A DNA stretch of 64,000 nt from positions 14,685,346 through 14,749,345 of the forward strand of contig JAGTTD010000011.1 in the NCBI GenBank assembly GCA_018398585.1, given 5' to 3'. This DNA is from Simmondsia chinensis. Its lineage: Eukaryota; Streptophyta; Magnoliopsida; Caryophyllales; Simmondsiaceae. The translations under genes were made by a program, and so were the position numbers. The notes below the pieces were generated by a model, which worked only from the letters and a program-made list of their open reading frames with translations, made no database searches and had not been told where the DNA came from. Below, piece after piece: positions 47,410 through 60,821 of the stretch (within the stretch, counting starts at the first letter, position 1; each line of letters begins with the position of its first letter).

Positions 47410-48338
47410 ATACACTTATTGTTGAATACAAAATATAAGTCAAAAAAATATTAAATCATGAAAACATACTATTAATACTTGCCTTTCGTAACACAATTAT
47501 TTGAATTATCGCAAATTAGTAATTTTTTCAAAAAAAATAGTATTTTTTGGGCGAGCACATTGATACCTTTACAACTAATATTAGTTAAAAAATGCAATTT
47601 ATAAAAGAATAATGGCCAAAAGGTAAACATGACAATAATAAATATACACTTATAATTATATTACTACAATTTTATATTATATGTTTATACTTGATTCATA
47701 AATTTGATTTACTTTTTTGAACAATAAATTTGATTAATTGGTACATATGTTACACGTGTTGCATATGTATATATGGTATTTGTAAATGTAATAACATCAT
47801 TCCCATGCGAACAAGTGCGAGCACCTATATGGATTTCTAAGTGTAGATTCTTCTGCAAAGAAAAGAGGAAGAAAAGACATTGAACTTGGACCAACGTGTG
47901 CTTTTTATATTTTTAAGAAATGATAACCATAGTTATTGATAAATAAATATATCATAATATTTCATTATTTAAGACAAATTATTTATATTTGAAAGTAAAT
48001 ATTATACAAATAGTTATTATTATCATACTTTTATACATGCAAACAAATTAATAACCAATTGAATGCTATTATATGTTTCAACATTAATGTAAACATAACG
48101 TTTAGGTAAAATATATATTAGTTACATAAACTTTAATATATTAATGTTTCTACTACTATAATTTAGTGAAATATTTTTTTAGTTCAAAAATTACATATAT
48201 TCAAAACAATAATGAAAATCGCTATGCTCAAGGGTGTAAAATAACCCCTTATTTTTCACATTTCTTGAATTAAAGTGTCAATGTTGTGCTATTCAAACTA
48301 TATCAGCAAATACATATTATTTTCGTTTAAAAATCAGT
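47410..48338. other. AT-rich intergenic DNA with the conserved short frame, unit A block 2
   Basis: Homologous to 4315-5242. The 61-codon minus-strand frame recurs at 47709-47894 with only a few changes from the block 1 copy. No supported gene. Confidence 0.45.
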
Positions 48339-48446
48339 GAGCCGGTTCCTAAAAAATGCCAAAAAAAAAAATTAAGCCCAAAGAAAAAAAAATACTTTTA
48401 TTGGGTCCACTTGTATACTGGGATGAAGTGGACAGGCATGTGTAAA
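48339..48446 (+). mobile_element. MULE left-end fragment (unit A/B junction, block 2)
   Basis: gagccggttcc to catgtgtaaac, partner of 5243-5350, followed by the GC-rich filler and the receptor tail. Confidence 0.75.
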
Positions 48447-48509
48447 CGGGCTAGGCCGGGTTAGGTTTCGGGCCAACGGGGCCCGCTGGCCACCTCGAAT
48501 TACAAGGTC

Positions 48510-50734
48510 TTAAGTTCTGGTTGATATGCAAGTAGAGCCACCTGATGGGGTGCAAATAAAGCAAAGGCCATGATTGCTCTGGAAAGACGATGGGGATGAG
48601 TTTAACAGCTTGATCAACACCGATGGTAGTGGACCGTAAAAGTGATTATATTAAACATTGACCTCAAATAAAGCGTACATATTGTCTAAAGGTGCAAGGG
48701 ATCCTGAGAGATTGTTGTAGGAGATGTCTAATCGCTGTAGATTATTCAGTTGCCCGAGTTCCAGAGGCAATTCTCCGGAGAGGCCATTATCACTAAGATT
48801 CAAGGCATCAAGGATCCAATGGATGAAGGATTTGATCCTCCAAACATATTCCCACCAAGTTGAAGCTCAGAAAGCAATTGGAATTCTGGGAGAAATAGAG
48901 GAATGCCCCCAGCGAGTCGGTTTTCTCTTAAATTTAAGAGAGATAATCATGTCCAGCTTCTCAGACTCTCAGGAAGGGACCCATTCAAGTTGTTGAAACT
49001 AACATCAAGCTTCATCAGCTTACTCCAGTTTGCTAGTTGAGATGGAAAAGGGCCTTCCAAATGATTATGAGAGAGATTCATGCAACAAAGTTCCCTCAAG
49101 TTTCCAAGCTCTCGTGGCAGCATGCCAGATAAGATATTTGAAGAAAAATTGATGGCGATAACATTAGTACAGTTCCCTATGCTCCGAGGAATGTTACTGT
49201 GAATATTATTTTCATGCAAGTCCATATATAAGAGGTTCGGGTTCTCAATAAACTCGGGAAGCATCCCTGTAAGGTTGCTATTTTTAAAGATCAACCTCAT
49301 CAAAGTTGGGCATCTCCCAACATCAGGAGGTATGCTACCACTAAGCATATTTTGACACATGTTCAGCACCTTCAACCGTTTTCTGAATCAAATATTGGGT
49401 GGAATTTCACCAGTGAAATTATTATTTGTGAGTTCAACCTCGACCAAGCTACTATTGATTCCCAAACCTCGAGGGATGATCCCTGAAAAGTGGTTGTTAA
49501 ACAAAGAAATAGTCTTAAGATTCTTGAGCTCAGTCATTTCTTGGGGCAGCTTTCCTGAGAGGCTGTTATTGTACAAGATAATATGCTCAAGGCTCTGAAT
49601 CTTCCAAATACCACGAGGGATTTCACCTGTTAAATGATTATTAAACAACTGAAGATCTCGCAACTTACTCAACCCTCCCAACTCACCAGGAATTTCACCC
49701 TCAAGTTTATTCCATTTTAGCTGCAAACTAGTTAGTGACTTGCAATTCCCAAGCACAGAAGGTATCTTCCCTGACAAAGTGTTCTCAGAAAGGTAAAGAA
49801 GCGAAAGCTGGGTAAGATGGCCGAATGAAAAAGGAATGCTACCCGTTATGTTGATATCAACAGCAGCAAAGGTCGTCATACTAGTACAATTTCCTAAGCC
49901 TTGAGGAAGAACCCCATGAAAACGATTGAAGGATAAAACCAAGGTATCCAAATTCTTACAACTACCTAAACCCAATAGAATTGTGCCCTCTAATCTATTA
50001 GAGTTCACATCTAAATTGACCAAACTTTTTAGATTGCTCAAGCTCTCAGGCAAAACTCCAACTAGTTGATTCTCCCCTAAATAAAGCTCTTGCAAGGGAG
50101 AACAATTTCCAATTGAAGATGGAATTATACCTGACAAGTGATTATCTTCCAGCCACAAAGATATGAGTTCGCTCATATTCCCTACATTTGAAGGAATGCT
50201 ACCTATAAGGCTATTTTTATTCATAAACACATACTGCAATCTCGGAATCTGAAACAAGGATGCCGGAATGTGGCCACCTAGTGAGTTACTATATAAGTTT
50301 AAGTACTGTAAATTCTGCAAGTCCCTAAAACTTTGAGGAAGTATACCAGTCAAATTATTCACTGAAAGGTCTAAATATGCTAGGAGATTGCAACCAGATA
50401 CCTCAATAGGGATAGGGCCAGAAAAGGAATTAGAGCTCAAATCAATTGTCTCCAAATGCCTTAATTGACCAATTTCTGGGTCCAATGCACCATAAATGCC
50501 GACACCGGACAAATTAAGAGAAATTACGTGGTGGGCAGCATTACATTCAACACCAACCCAAGAACACGGGGTGGAGTCCGATGCATTCCAACCGAGTCTT
50601 ACAAAATTTGGCACATCCCAGTTGCTCAGTAGGGAAATTAGCGACTTTCCATCTGAGCTCAGAGCAAATATAACATGAAAAAACACAGCAGAGCAGAGAC
50701 AATGCACCAAAATGCGATTTAAGCTGTTGTGCAT
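48510..50734 (-). pseudogene. Broken PEPR-like LRR ectodomain gene (unit B, block 2)
   Basis: Block 2 partner of the intact gene at 5413-7650 and very similar to it. The first 448 residues are open (signal peptide, N-cap cysteines, about 15-16 LRRs). Then Cys changes to TGA at 49388-49390 (after GEIPPNI), Gly to TGA near 48947 (after RSWT), and 13 bp are lost near 48808. The end again lacks membrane and kinase parts. A secreted fragment with the N-terminal half of the LRRs could still be translated. Confidence 0.88.
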
Positions 50735-51012
50735 CCTGAATATGCTAAGGCCTAGGGAAAGGAAAAGAAGCTACCAGAAGGCCAAGGTTATAGCATTCGA
50801 GAAAGGAGGCTCAAAGTGATGGGCATGGGGAGAGAGATTGAAGATTTGAAATGATGATGATGGAAAATGAAGAAAGAGAAATTACAGATCTAGAGAGCCA
50901 GAAGGAGAAGTATATTATAGCAATGAATGCTTTAGCGGGTGCGAGGATTGGATTTTGCTAAAAATATTTCAAGTGCCCCTTTTTTCTGTACGGTTTTTAC
51001 GCGGTGCTAGAT

Positions 51013-53575
51013 GAGCCGTTACCCAAAATAGCATAAAAAAGAAAAAATATTATTAAAAATGACATATTTAAAAAAAAATGACTCAAATGGCCTTCGCGTC
51101 ATTCTACTCAAAATTATTTATTTTTTTAAAAATTGATGAAAACCTCCCTCTCGAAGGGCGGTTTCTGTGGCTGTTCAAGAAAAAGGGAGGCTTTTGTGTA
51201 CACAAGCCACAGCACCAGGCGTTTTTAAATTAAATTTTGTTTTTGGCAAACCCATGCATGTAATTAATTTTGTTTTTTTAATCTGAATTTAATTTTTTGT
51301 AATGTATCTTTACATATCTATATTATATTAAATTTCGTTATTTGATAAATTTTTAAATGAAATCCAACATATAAGTTATATATTTTTAATGTTATGTCAA
51401 TATTTGACTTTATGCTTTATCTTGAGTTAAATTTAATTCATACTACTTATTATTATTATTAAAAACATGGTTGTGAAATTAAATTTAAATTATGTTTATA
51501 GTTTCTAATAAATAGTCTAAATTAAATTTAATCATATATAGCTGTTTGAAACATTGCATTGAAATAAATTATTATTTTTAAAATAATATATAAATAATAA
51601 ATTAAATATGTGTCAAAATAAAAAGACATTACTTATTATGATGGCACATTTACAAAAAATGCATAGAAAAAATTATTTTAGTTTTACGTATCCTCATGAT
51701 AATATATAATGTCATTTTAATTTTCTAGAAAAGAATTATGTATTAACATGTATTTTTTCATCCTTTTATGACTAGTACGTAGTTTTTTAAATACTCGGGT
51801 TTTTTTTTACCATTTTATGTTGGTTTTTGGTAATTTATGGAAAAGTTATTTTTTGTAATTTTTTTAATGTTATTTCATTCATTATTTTATGCTGGTTCAA
51901 ATAAAATACTGCATAACAATTTAGATATATTATCTTCTTACTCTTGGAGTCGGTTCCCAAAATAATGCTAAAAATTAAAAAAATTTAAAAAATAATGATG
52001 AAAAAAAAAATTTCCAAATCTACTGTTGAACAGCGTTTGCAAAACGCGTTTAAATTTCAATAAAATCGGATAAAAAAATATGGGTTATATCAGTATAAAC
52101 TGCGTTTACTAAACGCTGTTTACCTTAATATAAACCGCGTCTACTAAACGCGGTTTACCACTGCACTGCGTCTACAAAATGCGGTTTAACGTCAGCAATC
52201 CACAAGCCCCTTTTTTTTCACTTATACTTGCCATTATGCCGCAATTCTTCAATTTTTTGTTCGTTTATAGTTTTTATTATGCCGCAATTTGTGATGATTA
52301 TCATATTGATCCCATGTCTCTCTTAATGAAGCTCCAACATCATAAGTGGAGGTCAAATAACTCCAATAATAGTGCTTGAAAGATCTCCAGTGTATAAACA
52401 AAAGAAAGGAGGAGGCGAACGGCGTGACTGGTGGTGGGTTAACGAGAAAGAGGCAGAGAGACTGTGAAAGCAGCGGAGAGAACACGCGTGAATTAGATAA
52501 ACCTAGTAAACCGGGTCTTTAAGACGCGGTTTAATATATATAACCGCGTTATTAAAACGCGGTTTATACCAATATTAAACGCTGTTTTTGGACGCGGTTT
52601 ATCAAAGCCGCGTTTAGTAAACGCGGTTCAACAGTAGATTTGGAAATATTTTTTTTCAGCATTATTTTTTTAATTTTTTAATTTTTTAGCATTATTTTGG
52701 GACCCGACTCTTACTCTTGTACAACACTTTATTTATTAATTTGTACTATTTAACCATTTGATGACTACTATATATTCTTTTTTGTAAGTGCTCCACTTAA
52801 TAAAAAAAAAGTGTGTTTATTTTGGCGTATACTTTAACAGTTTAGTTTTATTTTATTTTTTGGCACATGAGCTTTTTATTTTATGCAGTACCTCAAGAAA
52901 ATAATTAATGTTCAATATTCTATGAGGAAACAACTAAGTTAAATAGCTCTAAAAACGAGTAACACTATAAAATTATGTATAGATAATATAATTTAAATAT
53001 TTAATAAATAATTTTATTTAAATTACTCATAAACTATAAGTGTAATTTAAATTTAATTCAAAATCATGTTCCTAATAATAATTAAAATTTTAAATTTAAT
53101 TTAACCTAAATAAGGTGCATTAAGTCAAGTATTACATAACAATAAAAATATAAATTTATACACTTAATTTAATTAAAACATTTATTAAATAAATAAATTT
53201 GACACAATATATTTACTTTTGTTAAAGTTTAAAATTAAAAAAAAGATAATGAAGTACATTTATTATTATTTTTTTTTTATGATGATAAGGACTGGGGGAG
53301 GGGGAGGGGGATAATACTCCAAATGCATTTACACTACTGTGCATTCATGGAATTTCAAGACAGTCAGCCAAACCCTAACATAAGTCGCCACTTGGTGTTT
53401 TAGCTTGCATATACAAAAGCCTCACTTTGGGAGGGAGGTTTTCATCATTATTTTCACAAAAAAATAATATAAAATTTTGAGTAGAATGACGTGGAGGCCA
53501 TCTAAGTCATTATTTTGTAAAATATGCAATTTTTATTCATATTTTTCTTTTTTATGCTATTTCGGGTAATGGCTC
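51013..53575. mobile_element. MULE-like TIR element, family 2, copy 5, with nested insertion
   Basis: Partner of 7930-9727, enlarged by the 764-bp element at 51947-52710 plus its 9-bp duplication. Left flank ctagat; ends gagccgttaccc and gggtaatggctc. Confidence 0.72.
51947..52710. mobile_element. 764-bp non-autonomous MULE with hairpin arrays
   Basis: Perfect 9-bp target duplication ttactcttg (51938-51946 and 52711-52719); the empty site exists in block 1 near 8860. Inverted repeats of roughly 100 bp run from gagtcggttcccaaaataat (left) and gagtcgggtcccaaaataat (right, read inward) to a shared tccaaatctactgttgaac. Inside are about eight hairpin modules, such as taaaccgcgtctactaaacg plus cggttta near 52130 and taaccgcgttattaaaacgc near 52540. 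The end sequence and modules relate it to the large MULE at 17891-30112, which could be of the family that mobilised it. No protein supported. Confidence 0.88.
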
Positions 53576-54178
53576 ATTTCAAATGGGGATATGTAGAAAT
53601 CACTTGGACCTTACTGGACCAAAATGGACTTGTTGTGACGTAATTTTTTTTTTTTTTTTAACAAAAGCAAAAAAGTTCAGTTTTGGGATTGTTTAAGACA
53701 AATAAGGAAATTTAAAGACTAGAACCACTAAAACCGAAACTCGCTAACCGATTTGCAGCTCGAGTTTAGTTCCCTAAAATAGTGATTGAAATACACCTAG
53801 TAACGTTATCGACTAATGAGACGAACATCATCGATGATAATTAGGATGTCAACTAGAGTCATATACAAACTCATAAGAGCCTTGATCACCACTTGATTAT
53901 CCGCCCAATTATGTACTTTAGTCATCGAGGTCAAATTGAGTTAGTCAACTATTGACTCTCAATCAACTTAATTTTCTTTATTAACCTAATTAAATTTAAG
54001 ATGAAATTTAGATGTCTATGTGTGCATCATACGAGATCAGGCTAGTTTTCATTTATCTAAACTTTAGATTTTTTTGTATCTTTTCTTTTACTTTGTTCTC
54101 TACTCAGTTTGTGAAAAAAACAAAACTACTTATTCCTAGTCTTAGACAAAATAATACCATATAGACATTTTTAATATA
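53576..54178. other. AT-rich intergenic DNA, unit B block 2
   Basis: Homologous to 9728-10329. Nothing gene-like seen. Confidence 0.5.
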
Positions 54179-54515
54179 GGCCTCGTTTGGTTTACTGAAA
54201 GTAAATGTAGGAAGTAGAAAATTATGGGACGTCTAAGTTTAGGATCTGTTTAGTTGGCAGGAAGTTGGTAGAATGCGAGAAATGGAAATTGCCTATCAAT
54301 TTTCAATTCCTTCAAAAAGTAGGAAATAACTTACCCAGCCCCTCTAGATAAGTTTTAATTCCTTTATTTTCAACTAGCTTTTCTGAGAAAGTTTATTCCT
54401 CATCCCGACAATCAAATATCTTTTATCCACTTCTTGGGAAGTTAATACGGGAATTGAATTCCCTAAAAATATGATTTCCTATCAAAATTTTATTATTGTA
54501 ACAATCATAGAAGGC
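54179..54515. mobile_element. MITE with GGCCTTGTTTGGT-type ends, copy 5
   Basis: Partner of 10330-10666, with the same adjacent short duplication near 54540-54562. Confidence 0.5.
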
Positions 54516-55463
54516 AAAGACACAGCACAAGTGGAAGAAGAAGAACAACCATACAAGGCATAAACTTATAGAAATACCAACTATAAGTGAAAAAAAATAT
54601 TAAATCATGAAAACATACTATGAATGCTTGCCTTTCGTAACATAATTATTTGAATTATCACAAATTAGTAATTTTTTCAAAATAATAGTATTTTTTGGGT
54701 TAGCACAATATTGCTACCTTTACTACTAATATTAGTTTAAAAAAATGTAATTTATAAAAGAATAATGGCCAAAAGGTAATCATGACAATAATAAATATAC
54801 ACTTATAATTATATTACTACAAATTTATATTATATGTATATACTTGATTCATAAATTTGATTAATTGGTATATATGTTACACGTGTTGCATATGTATATA
54901 TGGTATTTGTAAATGTAATGACATCATTCCCATGCGAACAAGTGTGAGCACCTACATGGATTTCTAAGTGTGTACTCTTCCGCAAAGAAAAGAGGAAGAA
55001 AAGGCATTGAACTTGGACCAATGTGTGCGTTTCATATTTTAAAAAAATGATAACCGTTGTCTTTGATAAATAAATCTATCATAATATTTCATTATTTAAG
55101 ACAAACTATTTATATTTGACAGTAAATATTATACAAATTGTTATTATTATCATACTTTTATACATGCAAACAAATTAATAATCAATAGAATGCTATTGTA
55201 TGTTACAACATTAATGTAAACATAATGTTTAGGTAAAATAAATATTAGTCACATAAACTTTAATCTATTAATATTTCTGCTACTATAATTTAGTGAAATA
55301 ATTTTTTAGTTCAAAAATTACATATATTCAAAAAAATAATGAAAATCGCTATGCTCAAGTGTGTAAAACAACCTCCTATTTCACATTTCTTCAATTAAAG
55401 TGTCGATGTTGTGCTATTCAAATTATATTAGCAATTACATATTATTTTCGTTTAAAAACAAGT
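54516..55463. other. AT-rich intergenic DNA with the conserved short frame, unit B block 2
   Basis: Homologous to 10667-11613. The short minus-strand frame is at 54830-55021. No supported gene. Confidence 0.45.
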
Positions 55464-55570
55464 GAGCCGGTTCGCCAAAAATGCCAAAAAAACAAAGCCC
55501 AAATAAAAAAAAAAACTTTTATTGGGTCCACTTGTATACTGGGATGAAGTGGACAGGCACGTGTGAACGG
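55464..55570 (+). mobile_element. MULE left-end fragment (unit B/C junction, block 2)
   Basis: gagccggttcgcc to cacgtgtgaac, partner of 11614-11719, followed by the same GC-rich filler. Confidence 0.75.
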
Positions 55571-55631
55571 GCTAGGCCGGGTCGGGTTTCGGGCCAACCC
55601 AGCCCGCTGACCACCTCTAATTACAAGGTCT

Positions 55632-57889
55632 TTAGTTCTGGGTCGATATGCAAGCAGAGCCACCAGATGGGGTGCAAATGAAGCAGAGGCCAGGATTGCT
55701 CCGAAAAGACGATGGGGATGAGTTTGACAGCTTGATCAACGTCGATGGAATTGGACAGTAAAAGTGATTATACGAAACATTGACCTCAAATAAAGCGTGC
55801 ATTTCTTCTAAAGGTGCAAGGGATCCTGAGAGATTGTTGTAGGAGATGTCTAATCGCTGTAGATTGTTCAGTTGCTTGAGTTCCAGGGGCAATTCTCTGG
55901 AGAGGCCATTATCACTAAGATTCAAGGCATAAAATAAATTCCTCAAGGATCCAATGGATGAAGGAATTGATCCTCCCAACATATTCCCACCAAGTTGAAG
56001 CTCAGAAAGCAATTGGAATTCTGGGAGAAACAGAGGAATGCCCATAGTGAGTCGTTTTTCTCTTAAATTCAAGAGAGATAATACTGTCCAGCTTCTCAGA
56101 CTCTCAGGAAGGGACCCATTCAAGAAGTTGAAACTAAAATCAAGCTTCAACAGCTTACTCCAGTTTGCTAGTTGGGATGGCAAAGGGCCTTCTAAATGAT
56201 TGTGAGAGGATTCAAGTAATGAAGTTCCCTCAGGTTTCCAAGCTCTCGCGCCAGTATGCCAGATAAGATGTTTGAAGAAAAATTGATGGAAGTAACATTA
56301 GTACAGTTCCCTATGCTCCGAGGAATTTTGCCGTGAATATTATTTTCACTCAAGTCCATATAGAACAGGTTCGGGTTCTCAATAAACTCGGGAAGCACCC
56401 CAGTAAGGTTGTTATTTTTAAGGATCAACCTCATCCATGTTGGGCATCTCCCAACATTAGGAGGTATGCTACCACTAAGCATATTTTGACCCATGTTCAG
56501 CACCTTCAACTGTTTCTTGAAGCAAATATTAGGTGGAACTTCACCAGTGAAATTATTATTTGTGAGTTCAACCTCGACCAAGCTACTATTGATTCCCAAA
56601 CCTCGAGGGATGATCGTTGAAAAGTGGTCGTTAAACAAAGAAACAGTCTTAAGATTCTTGAGCTCAGTCATTTCTGGGGGCAGCAGTCCTGAGAGGCTGG
56701 TATTGTACAAGATAATATGCTCAAAGCTCTGAATCTTCCAAATACCACGAGGGCTTTCACCTGTTAAATGATTATTAAACAACTGAAGATCTCGCAACTT
56801 ACTCAACCCTCCCAACTCACTAGGAATTTCTCCCTCAAGTTTGCTCCATTTTAGCTACAAACTAGTCAGTGACTTGCAATTCCCAAGCGCAGAAGGTATC
56901 TTCCCTGACAAAGAGTTCTCAGAAAGGTGAAGAAGTGAAAGCTGAGTAAGATGGCCGAATGAAGAAGGAATGCTACCCGTTATGTTGATATCAACAGCAG
57001 CAAAGGTCGTCATACTAGTACAATTTCCTAAGCCTGGAGGAAGAACCCCATGAAAACAATTGAAGGACAAAACCAAGGTATCCAAATTCTTACAACTTCC
57101 TAAACCCAATGGAATGGTGCCCTCTAACCATTTAGAGTTCACACCTAAATAGACCCAACTTTTTAAATTGCTCAGGTTCTCAGGCAACACTCCAACGAGA
57201 TGATTCTCCCCCAAATAAATCTCTTGTTTGGAAGAACAATTTTCAATTGAAGATGGAATTATACTTGACAAGTGATTATCTTCAGGCCACAAAGATCAGA
57301 GCTCACTCATATTCCCTACATTTGAAGGAATGCTGCCTATAAGGCTATTTTTATTCATAAACACATACTGCAATCTCGGAATCTTAAACAAGGATGCCGG
57401 AATGCGGCCACCTAGTGAGTTACTATATAAGTTTAAGTACTGCAAATTCTGCAAGCCTCTAAAAACTTGAGGAAGTGTACCAGTCAGATTATTCACAGAA
57501 AGGTCTAAATATGCTAGAAGATTGCAACCAGATACCTCAACAAGGATAGGGCCAGAAAAGGAATTAGCGCTCAAATCAATATACTCCAAATGGCTTAATT
57601 GACCAATTTCTAGGTCCAATGTACCAAAAATGCCGACAGCGGACAAATTAAGAGAAATTACGCGGTGGGCAGCATTACATTCAACACCAACCCAAGAACA
57701 CGGGGTGGAGTCCAATGCATTCCAGCTGAGTCTTACAAAATTTGGCACATCCCAGTTGCTCAGTAGGGAAATTAGCGACTTCCCATCTGAGCTCAGAGCA
57801 AATATAACATGAAAAGACACAGCATAGCAGAGAGAACGCACCAAAATGGGATTTAAGATGTTGTGCATCCTGAATATGTTAAGGCCCAA
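55632..57889 (-). pseudogene. Broken PEPR-like LRR ectodomain gene (unit C, block 2)
   Basis: Partner of 11783-14039. The TGA after NVGNMSEL (57296-57298) is shared, so it predates the block duplication. Other open parts are 56855-57292, 56192-56815 and 55632-56183, separated by a stop near 56852 and a frameshift near 56185. Some lesions of the block 1 copy are absent here (for instance at 57140-57180 the frame is intact), showing independent decay since the duplication. Tail and missing kinase as in all copies. Confidence 0.88.
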
Positions 57890-58146
57890 GGAAAGGAAAA
57901 GAGGCTACCAGAAAGCCAAGGTTATAGCATTTCAGAAAGGAGGCTCAAAGTCATGGGCATGGGGAGATAGATTGAAGATTTGGAATGATGAAGATGGAGA
58001 CTGAACAAAGAGAAATTAAAGATCCAGAGAGCCAGAAGGAGGAGTATATTATAGTAGTGAATGCTTAAGTGGGTGGGAGGATGAATTTTACGAAAAATAT
58101 TTCCGGTGCCTCTTCTTTTCTATACGGTTTCTTCGTGGTGTCAGAT

Positions 58147-59805
58147 GAGCCATTATCCGAAATAGCATAAGAAAGAAAAATATTATCAAAAATAATATAT
58201 TTTAAAAAATAATGACTCAAATGACCTCCACGTCATTCTACTCAAAAGTTAACTTTTTATTTTTATGAAAACAAGTGATGAAAACCCCCCTCACAAAGGG
58301 AGGCTTTTGTGGCTGTTCAAAAAAAAAAGGAGGCTTTTGTGTGCGCAAGTCACAGCACCAAGCGTTTTTAAATTAAATTTTGTTTTTGGCAGCTCCATGC
58401 ATGTAATTAATTTTGTTTTTTAATATTTGTATTTATTTTTTAGTAAAGTATTTATTTATGTCTATATTATATTAAATTTCATTATTTGATAAATTTTTAA
58501 GTGAAATTAAATATATAAGTTATATATTTTTATTTGTGTCAATATTTGACTTTATGCTTATATTTGAGTGAAATTAGATTTATGCGGTTTATTATTTTTA
58601 AAAACATGGTTTTAAAATTAAAATTAAAGTTTGTTGTAAATAGTCTAAATTAAATTTAATCATAGCTGTTTGTCACATAGCATTGAAGATAAATTATTAT
58701 TTTTAAAATACTATATAAAATAATAAATTAAATATGCATCAAAATAAAAAGACAATATTTATTATGATGGCACATTTACAAAAAATGCATTGAAAAAATT
58801 ATGTTATTTTTACTTATCCTCATGATAATATATAATGACATTTAATTTTTCTAGAAAAAAATTACGTATTAACATGTATTTTTTCACCCTTTTAAGACTA
58901 GTATGTAGTTTTTTTAAATACTCGAGTCATTTTATTGCAATTTACGAAAGGTTATTTTTTGTAACTTTTTCATATTATTTCTTTTATTATTTTATGTTGG
59001 CTCAAATAAAATACTGCATAATAATTTATATATCGTATTCTTACTCTTGTAGAAAAAATTATTTATAAACCTGTACTATTTCATTATTTGATGACTACGA
59101 TGCATTCTTTTTTGAAAGTGCTACACCTAATAAAAAATAATATATGTTTGTTTTGGCGTACATTTTAACTTTTTATTTTATGTAATACCTCAAGATAGTA
59201 ATTAATGTTCAATGTTCTATGAACAAACAACTAACCTAAATAGCTATAATAACAAGTAACACTATACAATTATGTATAGACAAAATAATTCAAATACTTG
59301 ATAAATAATTTAATATAAATTACTCATAAACTATAAGTGTAATTTAAATTTAATTCAAAATCATGTTCCTAATAATAATTAACAATTTAAATTTAATTGA
59401 ACTCAAATATGGAGCATTAAGTCAAATATTATGTAACAATAGAAATATAAATTTACATCCTTAATTTAATCTAAAAATTTATTAAATAGTTAAGTTTGAT
59501 TGAATATAATTACTTTATTAAAAATTTTAAATTAAAAAAAAAAGATAATTAAGTACATGCGTTTATACCACTATGCATGCATGGATTTCAAGAGGGTCTG
59601 CCAAACCCTAACATAACTCGCTGCCTGGTGTTATGTCTTGCGTACACGAAAGTCTCACTTTGAGAGGGAGGTTTTAATCAATTTTTTTTTTTTAAAAAAA
59701 AAAAAATTGGGGCAGAATGACGTGGAGGCATCTGAGTCATTATTTTTTAAAATATCTCATTTTTGGTAATATTTTTCTTTTTTATGCTATTTTGGGTAAC
59801 GGCTC
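58147..59805. mobile_element. MULE-like TIR element, family 2, copy 6
   Basis: Partner of 14298-15957 with the same ends (gagccattatccgaaatagc) and length. Short AT-rich frames inside are not supported. Confidence 0.7.
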
Positions 59806-60491
59806 GTTTCAAATGGGGATATGCAGAAATCACATTGACCTTACCTGACCAAAAAGTACTTTGGTGATATAATTTATTTATTTATTATTATTTTTATAAT
59901 TATTATTATTATTACAAAAGTAAAGAAGTTCAGTTCTAGGATTGTTCATGACGGATCAGAAATTTTAAAGCATTACTATTAGTGAGGGTAGGGAGGACTC
60001 TGTCATTCTAAAAGGCTAGAACCACTTAAACCAAAACTCGCTAACCGATTTGCAGATCGATTGACTTCCCAAAAATAGTTATTGAAATGCATCTAGTAAC
60101 ACCGACGACTGATGAGATGAACATCATGGACAATAATTTGGATGTCTGTTAGAGTCGTATACAAATTCATAAGAGCCTTCATCACCACTTCATTATCCGC
60201 CCAATTATGCTTGATATTTGTTTTGTTCTTTTAGTCATTCGATTAAAATTGAATTAATCAACAATTAACCTTCAATCAACTCAATTTTCTTTATTAACCT
60301 AATTAAATTTAAGACAAATTTTAGATGTCTATGTGTGCAACTTACGAGATCAGGCTAGTTTTCATTAATCAAAACTTAAGAATTTTTTGTATCTTTGCTT
60401 TTACTTTATTCTCTGCCAGGTTTGTGAAAAAACACAACTGCGTATTCCTAGCCTTAGGCAAAATATTACCATATAGGCATTTTTTTATATA
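59806..60491. other. AT-rich intergenic DNA, unit C block 2
   Basis: Homologous to 15958-16640. Nothing gene-like seen. Confidence 0.5.
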
Positions 60492-60821
60492 GGCCTTGTT
60501 TGTTATATAGGAAGTAAACATATGGAGTAGAAATTTAAGGGAAGTCCAAGTTTAGGCTCTCGTTTGGTTGGCATGAAGTTGGCAGAATGTTAGAAATAGA
60601 AATTGCCTATCAATTTTCAATTTCTTCACAAAGCAGGAACTAACTTACCTACGTAAGTTCTTATTCCTTCGTTTTTAACTAGCTTTTCCAAGGAAGTCTA
60701 TTTCCCATCCCAATAATCAAACATCTTTTATCCACTTCCTGGGAAGTTAACACAGGAATTGAATTCCTTAAAAATGTAACTTCCTATCGAAATTCAATTC
60801 TTATAGCTACCAAACAAGGGC
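60492..60821. mobile_element. MITE with GGCCTTGTTTGGT-type ends, copy 6
   Basis: Partner of 16641-16970, ends ggccttgtttgtt and, read inward, gcccttgtttggtagc. Confidence 0.55.
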
